Numbered from the stretch's first letter, positions 45,701 through 64,000 are shown. The stretch is DNA of 64,000 nt from Apostichopus japonicus (GCF_037975245.1 NC_092568.1:29888001-29952000); one strand, 5' to 3'. Translations and numbers: made by a program. The notes: generated from the sequence alone by a model not told the origin.

Positions 45701-48700
45701 ATAAATACTAGCTATATATCCATTGGTAGAATATTTGTGTGGTTTCGAATATCATCGAAAACTTGAAACGAAACACTAACTCAACATGTTGCTTTAAGAT
45801 CTGTAATTCGCGTAACCGTTTCTCTTACCGGTTTCTGCGGTTCATTGTATTATATTAGATACAAATCGTGTATAGATGTGTATACATGGTCCTCAATCTT
45901 GTTATGCCTGATTAAAGGACCCGCAAAGAACAGGAAACTGTTTCGTCTTCTTATTCTCCTCATCCGCCCCACCCCTATCTCCACCCCACCCCCATCCCCA
46001 CCCCACCCCACTCCAACAATCAGTATAAAGTTGATCCTAGATTTTAATCACTTGGGTAATTAGAATTGATTTTCCTCTTACGGATGGATTATTTAAGGAG
46101 GATACAACTACTGACGTAAATGAGGAGGTTTTCAACCACTTCAATTTACGAACAAACTGTGTAATCTACGTACGGTATGATGCAAAAATAGGGGTTGGGT
46201 GGGTTGGTGATTACCCCTGGTTGCTGTTGGTCAATCGAATATTTATGTCCTGTCTGTGTAAATCTTCAGCAAACCTAAATATTGAATATCTCATATTTGT
46301 ATGCCACAGAAGCCCTTAAAATATTATTGTTTTCTTTCAACAGCTTGAGAATGATCACATGACCCTTATTCCCAGCAGCACCAGCAGTAGGGGAACAGCC
46401 CCCCTCCTCAGCCCTAAGCAATTATTCCTTATGTACCTCTTTCGCCTTTTCCCGATTACAGATACAATATGCCGATAATAATATTAAGAGATCTACTGAT
46501 TGAGAGAATAGTAAACCTCACTACACCATTCTTAAAAACCATAAATACTCTTGGGCGCCGATTATTGGTTCCGTCTTTGTTCCTAACGAAACCAGTACTG
46601 GGTTACGTGGTGGGACTACAGTTTAGTGAGTACATATATGTACGATACCGTGATCACGACAACAATACTGTGGTATTAAACTAAAGGGAGCGGGGGGGGG
46701 GGAGGTGGGCGGGGGCATATATATAATTGTTTCCCTGTTTCAGATCCCCTTTCTCCATTACACTTTTCCATATCTCTCTCCTCTACACCTTCAACGGATT
46801 CATATGAGATGTAACTGAGGTTGCGCCACTGTGTGGTTCTGATTGACATTTCACACAACTGAACTTTTGCAGTTCACATCTATAAAGATTCCGCCTTGCG
46901 GTGGTTCAGTGTGTTGTGTTGCAATGTCAATTGTACCGGCTAAAACTAACCCCATATTGACTTTTCTCGTAACGACCACATTTCTTGTTTGGAATGCTGA
47001 CACTATGTGGATTCTGTATATCTTAATCCGTAAACAACATCTGTATGTATGTACCTCGCGTTTTATCATTACAGAAGTATATAGCGTACGACACTGCAGT
47101 ATTCCCACGTATTGCTTGGCTTCAGTGTGTCCAAGGAATAAAAAAGATAAAATTAGTTAATGCATGTAAGAGGCTATCTAATCAAGATGATAAATTGAAA
47201 CGTCAGCGACAAACAATAAACGAACAGGTTTAGGATCCATAGGGGCAAGAAAAGATCTGCAGTGGTCTGTAAGATAAACCTGCCGAAGCTTACCGAAACT
47301 TGCCGAATGGTACGAACCTCAAGAAGCCGGAGGGAATTGGACTGCTGAACACCGCTGGTTATAATATAAGTTTACTTTTCAGTTTTATTTTTTTGTGACT
47401 TGAGATCTGAAAAAAATGGTCCCTATTGCTCAAACTTCGACTATAGCAATAATTAGATTCCACTATCAAATCAGCTTCACTCCTTGATATTTTTAATCGT
47501 GTGATATTGTACTACTTAATTACAGTTTGAGCATTTCTTGATTAAAAGGAAGGGGGTGGGGTGGGAGGTTGGCTTGGGGTTTGAACTTCTATAATAATAC
47601 TTTTCCAAATTTGTGAAATTGTTAACATGATAAAATTTAGGGGCAATACTGATGATCGGAAATCAATAACTTTACCTGGGGATTTTTCGGTTACTCAATG
47701 GGCTGACAGGGCGCAACATTGGCTGACAGGAGCGCAACCTCGTGTATTTCCGAGGAAGCCAACGCCACCTCGCCCTCTCCTCCCACTGGTGGGAGTACAA
47801 AAAGGAAATCCTTGTGTAGATTTAATAAATATATACTCTAACATGTATATGCTGTACAACCTAACCAGTCGACAATTCTTCAATATTGTTTAAAAGGTTT
47901 CAAAATATATCACAAGTTACGCATCTTTGCACCCTTCAATTTACCAACATTTCTCAAAGGGTAGGGACCAACCCTCCCCTTACACCCCTTTTTTGAGCTG
48001 TTACCTGATAAGTATACCAAAAACCCCTCTACAGAGATTCATAGCTGGTTTCCCAATTGTTTTATCCTCTTTTATACCTTTTGCTGGTTTACACCCTTAA
48101 CAATAAAAAGATACCGGTGTCTTGATGGGGATCAGTTAGCTATTTTTATCACTTAATTACTCCTTTTTACATTACATAAATTTAAATTATGCAAATATTC
48201 TCATATTTATTTCTCGTCACTGAAGCATATCCCTGTGTTACTCAACAATAATCGCGTTAAAAGTATTAAATGCGGCCAAAAAAAATCTGTAATTACATTA
48301 TGATATCCATAATCTGTTCGAAGCTATTTAAACGCGTTAACCGTTACCTCTTAGTAGTCAAATCACTGAACCTGCCAAGCACAAAAGTCAATTTTCCTAC
48401 TTTACCGTTGTATACCGAATAAAATGTAAATTGATATCTCATCTCATTCCCGGTTTTCACTTCTTTCAAAGCTTATATAATCTTCCCAACTAATTTTATT
48501 GTAAATACTTTTTGAATCAACTGTAAATAAAGGCGTCATCTCAATTCACTGCTGGTGCTAATATGTAAACGATAGATTTTCTTTGTGACAAATTTGCCCA
48601 TCGGTTATTTTTTTGTTGTTACTTTCTATGTCAAGTTTTGTTCTTTTCCATATCAACCCGATTCGATAATCTTTTCTGAGCCGCAAAACTTTTAAGTATT

Positions 48701-51700
48701 TTGAACTAAAAGTTCACCCTTATCCTCATGACTTTTGATTTTCTTCCTATCTGAAAGCTTTTTTTTTTTTGTCATTTGAGAACATCTTCTCAATGTACAC
48801 CCATAGTTTCCTCCATATCTCTCCTCTTATTTCCCTCTACTGGATCAATTTACAAACAGCCAACAACAACGACAGAAAAAAAAGGAAGGGAAAACTGATT
48901 GATAATCATTTTTTATTCATTTAATCCAAGTGATAGAAGCAAAAAATATTTGTCATTTTTCTTGAAAATAAATCTTGGGGACTGGCATATTTTTTCCGTT
49001 CTTGATTGATGCAATGCGCTCTGGAAGCTGAGTATCATACCTGCTGTTCTTCCTCTCAAAAGCTTTTAAAGTATTAATTATTAACGTCTTCTGTTAAAAC
49101 GGCTGTCGTGATTCTGAGGCTCTTGAGGCTCTTGGGTTAGCGATATGGCATCTGCCCCCTTATCACTTAGTCAATTCCGAGAGATGTATGTATGTGTGTG
49201 TGTGTGAATGGTTACGTAACAGTAATCACGACATTGTACCGACTTTGTGGTGGTTTCTTCTAATTAAACAAGAAGCAAAAGATGTGAGGTTATCAATGTA
49301 AACTTCGTTGTTTTTGTAATTATCTTTCTTTTTCTTTTTCAATTCTTTATATTTCGACCTAAACTGTGAAACGCAGGTGCAAAGAGAGAGAGAGAGAGGT
49401 AGGGAAAAAGGCCAAAACACAACATTGATTTTAAAACACGATTATTTTAAGTGAGGATAGGATTAATTCTGGTAAATTCATTAACCAATTTTGTTAATTA
49501 CTCGCTAAGTGGTAGAGAACAACTGCAGTGGGTTTTTTTCCCTCTCGTGTATATGTTTGTGTAAAAGATTTCAGCAATCATTGACGCGTAACGAGTGTTA
49601 TGTTATAACCATATGCAGGATACGCAACGTAAAAATGTACATTTGACACACTTTGTGCCAAACTTATGAACAAAAATGGTTCATTCTGGAGGGTGGGGGT
49701 GGGTGGGTGCTGGCACGCAGTGGGACATGTGAAATTCTAAAAAGGGGGGGCGTCACAACATCAAATTGAAACTTAATGACAATGTGGATTACCTATATGT
49801 GCATTCCGTTCCACTATAATTCAAGTATATTTGAATGTGTTTCGGCATAACGAAACTTTTTAATTGTAACATTGTTGTTTAATTTCTCAACAAAAGTTTC
49901 TCTTGTCAATAAAAAGGGGCACTTCTAAGTTTATCGTGAAAAAAGGGCCGAACGTAGCCCGCCCGACCCCGCCGCTCATGATTGTAAGCACGAACAAACA
50001 TTATTGTTACTGTATATAGGCTAATTGAACATATATACTTATATTATATATCTTTAATAAATAAAAGAGACAAAAACAGTCGCAAACAATCACGTCCACT
50101 AACGGATTAAATATTTACATAGTTTTGTTAAATAATATTGACCTCTTACATCTACATAAACGCATTCGAAATGCTTGTTCACTCCGTACTTCCTTCCTTC
50201 CGATTAAATTGGCATATTAAAAAAAAAACACGGCTTTTTATTTATTAAAGCTTGTCATATTTAACACTTACAAGCGACAACAAAAAGCGAATTCTTATCA
50301 CTTTTCTATTATATATGTGTTCTCTCGAGCTTTCTATAAATTATAGAACAAAATTCTCTCTCTTTTTTTTCTCTAATTTTTGTTTGAATTCTTCTTGAAC
50401 CTTTTTACTCACAAATTCCTCAATTATTGTCATTCGTTTCCACTTTTCATGTTTTTTTCTTTTCTTGCCTCTCTCGCTCTCTCTTTCAGTTTTCGCCGTT
50501 TGACATATTTTCGGGAGTGGATGGAATCCCTTAGGTACATTTGCGTTATACTACACGTCCAACAACCGACAGTGCTCCATTCTTCTACATGTGAAGAAGA
50601 AGAAGAAAAAAATCAAAATAATAGTAAAAGGGAAAATGAAAAGAAACAGAAAAAAAACCTTGCCATAGTTATAAATTTGTGATGAACTTACCCATTTACC
50701 ATACGAGGACAACTTTATACTTACCGCTCTCCGAAACGAGGAGAAACTTCTGCTCCTGTAATGATCTGTTTAAAATGCACCGTCAGCCAATTGAAAATAA
50801 TGAAGAAACAAAAAAAATAATAGCAAAAGATAAAAAATTAAAAAAAAGACAAATTTTTTGGGTTGTAAAAGCGTGCTCGTTTGTACTTTTACCTCAAGTG
50901 GGTACTGTTTTCCCGTGAGAGCGAGTATAGCTTTTTGCTGGTTTTATGTGGAGGCATGGTAGTACAATTGAATATAGATATATATAATAAAAAAAATTAA
51001 AGTGTGTCAATTAAAAATTACCAATAACCTTCGTAAATAATAGGATGGTTTCACCTATCAGCTGACTTTATAGCTTTGTGAAAATTTACAGGTCCGTTTT
51101 TACAATGAAAAATTCAATTTTAACGACGTACAGAAGACATTTAATAACTGAACTATTTTTTTTTATTAAAAACAAATCAGCAGAAATAAGAAAAAAGATA
51201 TGTAAAAGGAAAAGAGAATTGGTCAGGTCTTTACTTAAAAGGTTTTTTGTTACCCTGTCTTCTCCGTTTTAAAACTGTGTCGAATTTTAGGAGGAAATGC
51301 AGATCCGAAGGTCAATTTTGTTATATTTTTACAAAAGCTTATTCTCATAGCATATGATAAATTTCAATTTATAATTCTTTCCTTGTTTTTATGGAAAGTG
51401 GGTGGCATCTTCTTCTTCTTCATCTTTTTTCAATATTATCAGTACATAGTTTTAAATAGCAATAAAAAAAATAAGAAAAACTCACTAAACACACCAAAAC
51501 CCACCCAATAAAAAATTCAATATTTTTTCTAAAGAGATTAATCTAATTCTCTATTTGGAATCAATTTGGAATAATTACTGAAAACTTTTATTCTACAAAA
51601 TTTGTCAATCGGACGTGTGCCACTCACGAACTTAAACCCCCACCCCACCCCTTATATACCCTTCACCACCCCACCCACCTACCTCCCCAAGTTACAGGTG

Positions 51701-51899
51701 ATACCTAAAATTGTTACAGTTTGGAAGGTGATATTAAAGGACCCGGAAATATATGATGAAGAGAGATCGTTGAGCTGAATGAGCTTAATTCATTTGAAAT
51801 TAATTTGCTCAGTTTAATTATTAATCATATTTCCCTTCGGTGTGTCTGATTTACTTCATCTCCTAACTTCTTTTCTGTATGGACAGACTCGTACATATG

Positions 51900-51925
51900 T
51901 GGGGGGGTGGGGGTTGGGGTGGGAA
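51900..51925 (+). other. G-quadruplex tract
   Basis: GGGGGGGTGGGGGTTGGGGTGGG-type arrangement: four G-runs with one- to two-base loops. Confidence 0.5.
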
Positions 51926-52382
51926 CGTACGCACCCCTCCCCGATTTTCAGAAGTTATACGAATTAAAGGAATATGCTGATTTATCCTTGTTTGAAATAG
52001 TTTTGCAATTATTTTTCCTGTCGAGACTTGTTAACGACTAAACGTGTATAATATGGTTGGTTTAAAGGAGGTTCGAATTGCATCGATGAATTTTTGACAT
52101 CTAAATGAATTAAATTTAATATTAAAGAGACCAACCCAGCCCCACCCTGGTTTGAGGATATTATTAAGAAATATCGACCAATCGTAGGCAATACTTAAGT
52201 TGCATTCATTTCATCTTGATTTCTGGAAATGTTGACGACAGAAAGGAAACGACATCTTTTATTCGATCTTAACAAAAAACTGAAGAAACCGTTACATATT
52301 TGGGAGTCGTGAATGAAATCTTTGGCAAATCATCTAATACCGATCGATATAAGATGTTATTATATATATCTACAAACACCAC

Positions 52383-52742
52383 CGCAATCACATAGAACAG
52401 TAGCAATCACATATAACAGACAGCAATCACATATAACAGTATAGCAATCACATATAACAGTATAGCAATCACATATGACAGTAGCAATCACATATAACAG
52501 ACAGCAATCACATATAACAGTATAGCAATCACATATAACAGTAGCAATCACATATAACAGTAGCAATCACATATAACAATAGCAATCACATATAACAGTA
52601 TAGCAATCACATATAACAGTATAGCAATCACATATAACAGTAGCAATCACATATAACAGTAGCAATCACATATAACAGTAGCAATCACATATAACAGTAG
52701 CAATCACATATAACAATAGCAATCACATATAACAGACAGCAG
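52383..52742. repeat. 19-21-bp minisatellite with variable linkers, about 18 copies
   Basis: The constant core AGCAATCACATATAAC is separated by AGT, AGTAT, AGAC or AAT linkers. The core is nearly invariant (one GACAGT variant). It is not a CRISPR array: linkers are only 2-5 bases and the context is eukaryotic. Confidence 0.95.
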
Positions 52743-57776
<5,034 letters not shown>

Positions 57777-58025
57777 AAATATATATGAAAACTTACACAC
57801 TTTACAAAGCGAAATTAAAAATAAAATAGAAGAGCAAATTTAACGTTATATGACTTAATAGACATAACGCCCACATATAACTGTGTGCAGTAAGAAGCAA
57901 CTTCATCTTACTTTCAGTCTATTAATAACGTCATTGTAGAAAACATTTATAACATACGAATTATACAATATTAATAATTTAACATATATTAGATCATAAG
58001 CACCACACACCCTTCGTTTCCGCGT

Positions 58026-58035
58026 AAAAAAAAAA
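58026..58035 (-). terminator. Pol III terminator of tRNA-Leu
   Basis: A run of ten T on the - strand starts two bases past the tRNA 3' end, the normal RNA polymerase III stop signal. Confidence 0.9.
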
Positions 58036-58037
58036 TA

Positions 58038-58119
58038 TGGCAGCGATGGGATTCGAACCCACGCCATCGAAATGACTGGTGCCTAAAACCAGCGCCTTAG
58101 ACCACTCGGCCACGCTACC
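58038..58119 (-). tRNA. tRNA-Leu (anticodon UAG)
   Basis: The 82-base gene on the - strand begins GGTAGCGTGGCCGAG and ends CATCGCTGCCA. The acceptor stem GGTAGCG pairs with CGCTGCC (one U-G). The anticodon stem CTGGT/ACCAG encloses TTTAGGC, putting TAG at 58083-58085 (reads CUA codons). A class II variable arm CAT-TTCG-ATG is present, as expected for Leu. Internal Pol III promoters are present: A box TGGCCGAGTGG and B box GGTTCGAATCC. No intron; CCA is not encoded. The sequence is close to metazoan cytosolic tRNA-Leu genes and looks functional. Confidence 0.97.
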
Positions 58120-60139
58120 TTGTTACATCAAATAGAGTACACGATCAATTTGAGGATACATTGTCATTGCCATTGCATCATTGTGCAACTCACCGTAAAG
58201 TCAGCGGCAACATTTCATTGCGTGGTATAACTTGCAACCTATTTCTGAGGTTTGTTCGTTTCTTAAAATAAAAAAATATTTATATTTTGATGAATTTATT
58301 TCCTCATACTTATATGTTATATGCACTTATATACTGGCATGAAATATAATCAAAATGGACCGTGGATGTCAAAACTATTATCAAGCTACAATTGCAGTTT
58401 ATTTTTATTCTTTATTTTTTTATTCAAACAGTTCGGTTTGGTTTCCAACGTAAGGTCTACCTACACCGAAAAGTACACGAACATGAGCCGCTAAATAAGA
58501 TTTGAAACATTCCACTTCCTTTAAATCAATGCTTAACTGGTAGTATCTGGCATTGATAAAATTGTTTCAAAAAGGATCAAACTTTTGTCAAAAGAGGGTG
58601 TCTCTGCCGTGATGAAGTATTATTTCATATTATTATTATAATATTAAACGCTCTCCTTGCGTCAAAAAAGAAAAAAAAAAGAAAAAAAGGAGAAGTATCC
58701 AAGATTGTTTAAAGTTGGCCATTCGGATTTTCAAAGGCACAATACATTCTAAAATGCTTTCACTGTTCATTGTTTGCATATGTGGCACCAAAAAATCTAA
58801 CTTATAGATAAATATTTGGCAATTACGCCTAGTTCACCAGTTCATTAATTTGCAAACAGGGGATTTTGTGTCCCACAAATTTAACGCATTACGTCGCTCA
58901 GGATAGAAAGAGCAACTATAAGCAGAAAACTGAAAAAACAATCATGACCTCACCATTGGTAATCTAACCGTTTCAACTCTCCCCTCCCACGCCAAATTAA
59001 TCACCGTTTAATCCCGATATTGTTACCGACAATTTTAATTTTTATCAATTGGAAACTTTAGGCCAAGTTTGACACTTTCTGTTGCGGTTTTTGGTGAAAA
59101 AAATAACAAAAAGTGGTACAAAATTAGGTTCACATGTATAGGCTACCTTGTGTATAAACACGGAAGCAGTTGAGTGTGTTACACCTGTCACACAGCACAA
59201 GAGAAAGCAGCTCTAAGTGTCCCGTAGTATGTGACGCGTCACTTTAAAAAATATATATGTTAAATATATATTCTTGTTGGGTTGAGGATAAGGAGGGCGG
59301 ACAAGGGGGTACTTGCCCACCCCCTCCCCATTTTTCCAAACCTATAGTTGGCTTCTCTTTTCTATTCAATTCGGTCTGTAATTTGGTTGTTTATGCCACA
59401 GCAATACTGACAACTCTGCGATACTTTTATACTTATTCATAATGTCATTTACACAGGGTATGAAAAAGATCGCCGACCCATTGTGTTGATTCTTGTTTAA
59501 ATCCATTTGTCACTTTTTACGTAAATCTGGCAACACTCTTATGCAGTTAGCATAACTACATTTTCAATGACACAACTTGTACTGGGAAATAACCTATAAA
59601 TATTGCACCCATATTACATCTAGGGGCTTTATAAAACCCCCAAAGTTCTCACCCCTCCCCAGGTTTCTTCCCCAACTCCACTTTCACCCATCAAATCCCG
59701 TCCCCTGTGGATACTATGTGTGTGATTGCAATCATGATAACTACCAATCATTTCAGTGGCAGAATACCCTAATGCTAATAAGACTCTAAACTTTACAAGT
59801 TTAAAGTCACGACCTTTTCATGCGAGCTCCTTAAATTCTTGGTGCTTTCTACATCTCAGATTTATTTTAGCTACTAAAGGACTGTATTTATCACTCTCGT
59901 GATCTGATCTGGAGGTACTATGTCTTCCTGAACATGTTTAAAAGGGGTTTAGGAGTAATAATTTTCCAGTGTTTTACCAAAAGTAGAATAGAACATGAAA
60001 CACTGTTATTTGCGGCCCCATCCTCCCATATACGTCCTGGCGTCTGAGAGGGGAATCGGTTTTATCAACAATCGTTGATAACCATTACAACATTTATAAC
60101 ATTAGACACAAGAGCAAAGACATTGATGGCTAGAACCAG

Positions 60140-60176
60140 TGACCTCTTGATTGTAACTCAGAGGTCACCGAGGTCA
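60140..60176 (+). promoter_or_regulatory. DR3 nuclear-receptor-like element with inverted half-site
   Basis: AGGTCA-CCG-AGGTCA at 60162-60176 is a perfect direct repeat with 3-base spacing, the type bound by VDR/RXR-class receptors. An inverted TGACCT half-site lies at 60140-60145. Three exact half-sites in 37 bases is notable, but no nearby gene gives it a target. Confidence 0.35.
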
Positions 60177-60375
60177 CGAATCATGTTCTCGTCATTAATG
60201 ATTTGCACTCAGTTGTCCATTGTCTAAAATGTCTTAGTCAGTTTTCTGTTATTCGTATACTGTTACACACATTTTTTGAATATTGAGTGAGCTGTAGTTT
60301 GTACCATCGTATGTTTGCTATTATGTTTGATATGTTCTATATTGTTTATCATAAGAGTGGAATATAGGAGATTAG

Positions 60376-60419
60376 TGGGAGGTGGGGGGGGGGGGTGAGG
60401 GGTGAGGGGTTGGGTTGGG
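60376..60419 (+). other. G-rich quadruplex tract
   Basis: A G13 run followed by TGAGGGGTGAGGGG and TTGGGTTGGG; more than four runs with short loops. Confidence 0.5.
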
Positions 60420-63400
60420 CAAACACTAACCTACCACCAATTTGACATCTTTAGACAGGGTACCATCGATCTGCCCATTGAGTCACTGATGGCAAAATTC
60501 AACCGATCGTGTTCACTAAATCGTTGTACACATATGACGTAAAAGAAGACTTCTTGGAAAGTTCGCTGCTAACCGGCAGCCAGTGTTGATCACAATACAA
60601 TGCATTCCTGTACTTTTTTTCATCTCAGGGCCGCTAGGAGCAAAGTCTCCCTCCTCCCGAATTTAATGCATTCATTGAAAGTCAAGTAAACCTTTTGTCA
60701 CAATTTCAAAAGCAAATCCTCTTCTTCGTCTTCTTCTCCTTTTGATGAATAACCCCTCCTCCCCAGAAATCGATATTCAAAGAGACAAACTCGTACGCTG
60801 ATTGGTCCATTTTTTCAGTGACAACCTTTGGTCAACGTTAGCGGGCTTTTATACAGGCATGCTATACATAGACCCTTTTACACATAGTTAAGGTTGTTAT
60901 ATGTACCGGGGGTTATCCTACAGCCCCTGTAATGCTTAGCACTTAACAGATATACTAAAGGAACGGTCACATCACGAAAAGAAAGTTATCCCGGCTAAAA
61001 CGATTAGTGGTATATCTTCTATACCAAATCAAAATCTTTAAATCAGGTTAACCTTTTCTTCCTTTTTCTGACCATCTTTATCCGATTGCAAAGTTGCAAA
61101 CTTCAATGCTTTGGAAAAATTAGTCTTCTATCGTTGTTTCTGGAGAGAACTAAAAAGTTGATGTTTTGGCTTTTTGACGAAGTTTTGTTTATGATATCTA
61201 CGAAGATCCTTAAACCAGTGATTAATCAATAGTTGCCATTAACTGCCGATCTCCAGACAAAGCAAGACTTACGGAAGTTTAAGATACCGAGGTAAACTTT
61301 TTCAACTTTTTATTTTATGATTTTTGATTACGAATCATTTGTAACATTTTCCGTCTTTGTTTTTTTCTTGTTTTTTAAGTTAACGACCAAAATTAGAAGG
61401 TATTATGCTTTGCCAAACTGAAAAGTATAACTCCCCTTTCCCCGCATTGGGAGCAATGTACGGGAAAATTATTTGGCACGACAGGTCTGAGATGGTGTAG
61501 AAATAAAACTTTGAAAATGTCGTCTTTGAGAAAAAGGACAAAAAACAGGATTTACAAAGATGGGGAGGTAAAATAGTTTAAAAATGAAAACAAATCTGAG
61601 TTTATGGCATTTAAAGCTTAAAAACTTTTGAAACGATTAAATTCGATGGGTTGTCATTTCCCAACGGGTAGTAGAATTACTTATAGATATAGAATAGGCA
61701 AAGAACGGCGTCTTTAAAAGGTGGTAAAAAGTCTTATGTCATGTCGTGCGATGGATTAGCTGGGGGTATTATCCACGTACTTACGGTTTGATCTTTAGCT
61801 TCGGTATTACTACAACTTATGAAGCAGAGGGATTCCCAACTAACTCAGACCGCATTTACAAACAGTCAGCTTATTTTCTCTCTCCACCTCTCTCTCTTCA
61901 TATGTTAGTTAATAAATATATTCTGGTTTTCAAAATCGTTTGAAATATTTTTCGAATTTGATTTTTAAATGATCAACATTTTTAATCTTGGTAATATTTA
62001 TCCGGGAAGTGATTGACTGTCATCGGTTTTGTTGTAAGAATTTGTGTTTATCTTAAATTATAAAAGTGTATGTACCTTTATAAGTGTATACCTTACATTA
62101 GATAAGTTGATACCTGTATAGGTGTATACCTTACATGACATAAGTGGGAGTTTTAGTCGGTATCTCTTGATCGCAATAGAATTTTTATTTTATTTAACAT
62201 TGATCCTTTTTTTATATTTAGTTTTGTTTCCCATTTAACTATTACCATTTTCTATTTAATATAGAATATGGTAACTAAAATATGTAAAAAAAAACTGTAA
62301 TAGAAATCCCTTTATATTACTGTGTCATTTTGTTAACGAGGGAAAAATTTGAGAAAATGTATTTTGCCAAAGAAACAACGACAACAACAATTTTTTTCCT
62401 ACTTTTTTCTCTCGCTGCCAATACAAACAATGAAAATGAAGTGAGAGTTGTTTGTATTTGAAGGTGCCTGTTATTGATCATATATACTGAAGTGTCAAAT
62501 TTGGTGAATTTTGTTACACCTTGTAAGTATTTGGTATGAAGTTTAGTAAATGTGCTGTTAATATTTCGCGGATCTATCCAACTGCAGGTTTACTTTTCTG
62601 CAGTTGAGAAAATTCAAAACTAATTTGGTTTTCCTCCTCAGAAGTTGAATTGTGACAGTTACAGGTGATGGGAAACTCTTTTATTTTCTTTGGCGAGAAT
62701 TTGTAAGATTAAATAGCAAGTTGTTAATAACATTATCTTTACATATTAATGCGTGTATTCAACAGTTATTTGCTATAAGGAAATATTAAAATTCTCGCAA
62801 GTTTCTTGAAGAATATATAAATTGGTTTCTATTTCATAAACAAGATCCACATGAAGTTTGACTTATATATATTATTGTGCAAGTAACTTGTTTTGTCGAC
62901 TAAAGTAGTTACACTTTATAAGCTTTAAAAGCTTAAAAAGGAGATCGAATAATTCACCAACAAGAAAAAAGTTTATTTTAATTTGGCAGATATTCAAGCT
63001 TTATAAGATAATAAGATCGTATTTAATATTAATATTCGTTTGTCTTGTATATAAGCATATTGAATTAATATGAAATTAAAAACAAAAGCCAAACAATGCT
63101 ACATAAAATAGGCGTGATATAGAGAATGGAAATAAAGGAACAAAGTGTAAAAAAGTAATTCATGAACATAAAACTTTGCAAATTATTTCTTTCTGTCAAG
63201 TTGTGTCCAGGTATAAAGTAATTCTTTAGTTATTTAAGTAAAGACTAAATATATTAAAATTGTTAATATTAAAAGACAAGGACCAATTATCAATTAATCG
63301 ATTCATCAAATTATTAATATTCTATTGAATGTATCTGTGTTTCTATTACTCGGAAGGAAAAAAGACATAGGGCCTGTGAAAAGTAAAAAATAAAGCAAAT

Positions 63401-64000
63401 TATTAAGCTATTTCTATGAGAAACATATGGGCTACACATTTTGTGTTTAAGTAACTTTAAATATTTTGTATCAACATTGTCTCGGAAAGTTAATAAACCA
63501 TATATTTTATCGATAAGTCATATATAACCGTATATATCAGACTATAGAAGTGAGGATCACTTTTTATTTTATTTTATATTTCAAGAGAGCGAGATAGATT
63601 TGTTGCCTTATAGTTTTCTTAACATCGATAAAAGTGTGTATATAATGTGTTAGTCTAATATCAACTGACAAGATCCTGGCATTGTATAGTGATGCTTGTA
63701 TTGTACATATGGTGTATGTACAATTAATAGATACACGAAAATTAATTTGACACTATTATTTGTTTAGGCATGAAAACTAGCATTGAGAGGTAAAAAAAGA
63801 AGGAACTAATTGAGAAAGTAAAATGTGTATCTTTGATATACCAACGAATGCAAAGCGCTGAAAATATTCATTAAGTAATTTAAATGAAAGTATGTTGCAA
63901 ATTTGTGGTAATGGGGCAAAAACCAATAAATATCTGTTTCGATTTTGTTTGGTTAGTAAGGTTGGTCTTCGGCGACGGGTAGTGTACAGAATCGGCGCAG

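Larger units (their letters stand above)
42501..52369. other. Gene-poor region
   Basis: No supported gene. It contains (ATT)n at 42703-42752, (AT)n at 42828-42843, a two-copy repeat around GTGATACCTGAGTTCCTT (43228-43290), C-rich tracts (43060-43078, 45966-46016), a TATAAAAG motif at 43546-43553 without recognised downstream coding sequence, (GT)n near 49190-49205, and a duplicated GGCTGACAGG(A)GCGCAAC at 47700-47737. Confidence 0.5.
58120..64000. other. AT-rich region without recognised gene
   Basis: Only short chance open frames are seen. It includes a G-rich tract (60376-60419), a nuclear-receptor-like DR3 (60162-60176) and a short direct repeat around AGGTGTATACCTTACAT (62076-62135). Base composition becomes very AT-rich from about 61.9 kb to the end. 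Confidence 0.5.

Noticed and set aside
47163-47232. Possible small exon reading RLSNQDDKLKRQRQTINEQ
   Set aside because: The upstream AG lacks a pyrimidine tract and the peptide is too short and Lys/Gln-rich to trust.
52383-52742. CRISPR-like regular repeat array
   Set aside because: The spacers are 2-5 bases and recurring, and the host is eukaryotic; it is a minisatellite.

Overview
The window is AT-rich eukaryotic DNA. It has long introns (about 0.8 to 6.8 kb) with GT-AG junctions, many poly-G/poly-C tracts, abundant mini- and microsatellites and non-autonomous transposons. Together with the animal-specific gene family present, this points to a metazoan, most likely a marine invertebrate. 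An echinoderm or related deuterostome is my guess; the species cannot be fixed from the sequence alone.

The one gene I can firmly identify is the 3' half of an EHBP1 (EH-domain-binding protein 1) orthologue on the + strand. Seven exons, 6387-6560, 8123-8247, 9545-9659, 15894-15993, 22831-22904, 23714-23828 and 28886-28967 (stop), join with matching phases into 260 complete codons. They encode a Ser/Pro-rich linker, the whole Rab-binding bMERB helical domain and a C-terminal CaaX prenylation box (CCIQ). The 5' exons (C2-like and CH regions in this family) lie upstream of the window. A possible poly(A) signal is at 29123. The long open frame running through the last exon is a different, wrong frame.

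Layout: 1-6386 is intron upstream of the first visible exon. It carries a 22-bp minisatellite and two nested hAT-type MITEs (996-2076 and 1312-1709, both with 8-bp target duplications). 6387-28967 is the EHBP1 3' portion. Its introns hold a 149-bp triplicate, a diverged 200-bp duplicate pair, a stop-bearing tandem duplicate of exon six, a 33-bp C-rich minisatellite of more than 1.1 kb, and a roughly 103-bp array with dimeric higher-order structure. 29.1-31.3 kb is the 3' flank, with a 63-bp satellite and an orphan terminal-exon-like open frame (31099-31226). 31.3-58 kb is gene-poor, with a broken LINE reverse-transcriptase remnant on the - strand (41782-42500), strong G-quadruplex tracts, (TA)n blocks and an 18-copy 19-21-bp minisatellite. 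A tRNA-Leu(UAG) gene lies on the - strand at 58038-58119. 58.2-64 kb shows no gene I can support.

Nothing here resembles a prokaryotic operon, a CRISPR array or a virus. The points most worth checking are the exon duplication with its possible poison-exon behaviour, the orphan exon downstream of EHBP1, and the nested hAT pair.
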